Assembly: GCA_030625905.1 (NCBI GenBank)
Contig: DAOUQA010000125.1
Location: 1-6,244, forward strand
Source: Kiritimatiellales bacterium
GTDB lineage: Bacteria; Verrucomicrobiota; Kiritimatiellia; Kiritimatiellales; Pontiellaceae
Length of the DNA: 6,244 nucleotides
Direction: 5' to 3'
Shown here: positions 5,339 to 6,244 of the stretch, in pieces
Numbering within the stretch: the stretch's first letter is position 1
Layout of the letters: each line of letters opens with the position of its first letter
Translations under genes and position numbers: made by a program
The notes under the pieces: model-generated
Seen by the model: the letters and a program-made list of their open reading frames with translations, nothing else
Told to the model about the DNA's origin: nothing
Databases searched by the model: none

Positions 5339-6244
5339 TTACCTAAAAAGATTCCCCGGGTTCAGCCAGCCCGCTGGATCAAACAGGTGCCTCAACTTCC
5401 GCATTTCGCGGATACCGTCATCCCCATGCATGAGCCTAAGGAAGTCGGTTTTGTTTTTACCGATACCGTGCTCAGCAGAAACGGCCCCCCCCATGGCGAC
5501 AACCTGTCTGGCCCATCCGAGGTAGAGAACCTTGCCTTTTTCGTATTCCTTCATGCTGTGCGGGATAATATTGACGTGGACATGGTTGTTGCCGATGTGG
5601 CCGAAGATGACATAGTCCAGTCTGGCCTCGGCCAATCCTTCGTGGTACATGCGCATAACGGTTTCAAGCTGATCGTCGGGCACCGACATGTCGGTGCCGA
5701 GCTTGGTCAGTTCGGGAACCGTTTTCTTGCGCTCGCTAATCAGCATGTTGACCGCCTCGGGAATGGCGTGGCGGAAGTTCTTGAGTGTTTCGATTTCGTG
5801 CTCGCCCTCCGCAAACCAGCAATCGATGGCTTCCCCGGCCTCTTCCACCACGGCATCCGGAACCTCGGTGTTATATTCAAAATAGATGGCCGTGTGAAAT
5901 TCAGGTTTCAGTTCCGGTAAATTGGAAAAGGCTTCATTTTCGGATTTCATCCGGCGCAAAAGTTCTAATGCATGGGAATCAAAAAACTCAATGGCTGTAG
6001 GCCGGACCCCCGACCCGGCGTCCCGCAGGAATCGCACAAACTCCAGCGCCTCTCCCTCGGATGCGAAAAAGGCCGTCAGGCCATTGATCTCCGCCGGTTT
6101 TGGCAATAGTTTGATCGTGACTTCGGTAACAACACCGAGCGTGCCCTCGGCGCCAATGAACAAATCCACCAAATCCATGTTCGGTTTTACAAAATATCCC
6201 GCGGCGTTTTTCACCTCTGCCGCACACCTGCGCAGGTGTGAATT
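5339..6244 (-). CDS. FAD-linked oxidase, GlcD / D-lactate dehydrogenase type (C-terminal two thirds)
   Basis: This is a flavoprotein of the COG0277 group, which oxidises 2-hydroxy acids such as glycolate or D-lactate and passes electrons to a quinone, cytochrome or partner subunit. The window holds 301 codons plus the stop; the gene continues past the right edge, so the GTG at 6214 is internal. The visible part begins near the end of the PCMH-type FAD-binding domain (VKNAAGYF, then DLFIGAEGTLGVVTE). It continues through the FAD-oxidase C-terminal domain, with the metal/substrate motif GHIGNNHVHVN (about 5570-5603), the signature SAEHGIGKNK (about 5445-5475) and the terminal FDPAGWLNPGNLF typical of the family. 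NN replaces the more usual DGN/GN in the GHxG motif. The exact substrate cannot be told from the fragment. It converges with htpG. No cysteine-rich GlcF-type Fe-S domain is fused at its C-terminus. Confidence 0.92.
   Translation of the reverse strand, partial: NSHLRRCAAEVKNAAGYFVKPNMDLVDLFIGAEGTLGVVTEVTIKLLPKPAEINGLTAFFASEGEALEFVRFLRDAGSGVRPTAIEFFDSHALELLRRMKSENEAFSNLPELKPEFHTAIYFEYNTEVPDAVVEEAGEAIDCWFAEGEHEIETLKNFRHAIPEAVNMLISERKKTVPELTKLGTDMSVPDDQLETVMRMYHEGLAEARLDYVIFGHIGNNHVHVNIIPHSMKEYEKGKVLYLGWARQVVAMGGAVSAEHGIGKNKTDFLRLMHGDDGIREMRKLRHLFDPAGWLNPGNLFR
6223..6240. repeat. 18-base perfect palindrome in the FAD oxidase gene
   Basis: CACACCTGCGCAGGTGTG is its own reverse complement over all 18 bases. 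It lies in the coding frame of the FAD oxidase just before VKNAAGYF and encodes part of HLRRCA, residues that do not look like the family's usual approach to this motif. It may be a protein-coding coincidence, a regulator half-site pair, or the edge of a palindromic element. Only four bases remain before the window ends. Confidence 0.6.

Noticed and set aside
6214..6216. GTG as the start codon of the FAD oxidase gene
   Set aside because: The frame is open upstream to the window edge and the protein would lack most of its FAD-binding domain, so the gene must begin outside the window.

Overview
This window shows ordinary bacterial chromosome with a small accessory patch in the middle. GC content looks moderately high and genes are closely packed. 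Four recognisable housekeeping or metabolic genes form the frame: purD (5' part only, minus strand, leaving the left edge), queA (plus), htpG (plus), and a GlcD/D-lactate-dehydrogenase-type FAD oxidase (minus, running off the right edge). No rRNA, tRNA, CRISPR array or intact insertion sequence was seen. The organism cannot be fixed from this. The gene set is generic for bacteria, and my loose guess of a PVC-group member such as Kiritimatiellota rests on overall impression only.

Left part (1-1873): purD and queA are divergent across a 210-base spacer. QueA matches its family from end to end except for about 33 extra residues. These are encoded by an 85-base, nearly perfect inverted repeat (1016-1100) that is read through in frame. 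This looks like a dispersed palindromic element that landed in a conserved tRNA-modification gene without breaking it.

Middle (1874-3226): directly behind queA lies a two-gene module, a 55-residue basic helical protein followed by a 160-residue minimal-type nucleotidyltransferase whose start overlaps the small gene's end by 8 bases. A 277-base gene-free stretch follows (2535-2811). It contains several short hairpins and a likely rho-independent terminator with a UUCG loop. Facing it from the opposite strand (2873-3077) are the remains of a second, different nucleotidyltransferase: its N-terminal GG..A..H.G part is fused, out of frame, to its C-terminal tail, with the catalytic centre deleted. 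A 22-codon ORF overlaps its end, in the manner of a small partner gene. The region between queA and htpG therefore holds one live and one dead nucleotidyltransferase module, tail to tail.

Right part (3227-6244): htpG is full length (620 aa) with all expected ATPase residues. Between it and the convergent FAD oxidase gene lie 249 bases with a 9-bp hairpin and protein-like fragments in shifting minus-strand frames, perhaps a decayed gene. The FAD oxidase fragment carries the end of the FAD-binding domain and the whole C-terminal oxidase domain. An 18-base perfect palindrome sits in its coding sequence at the window edge.
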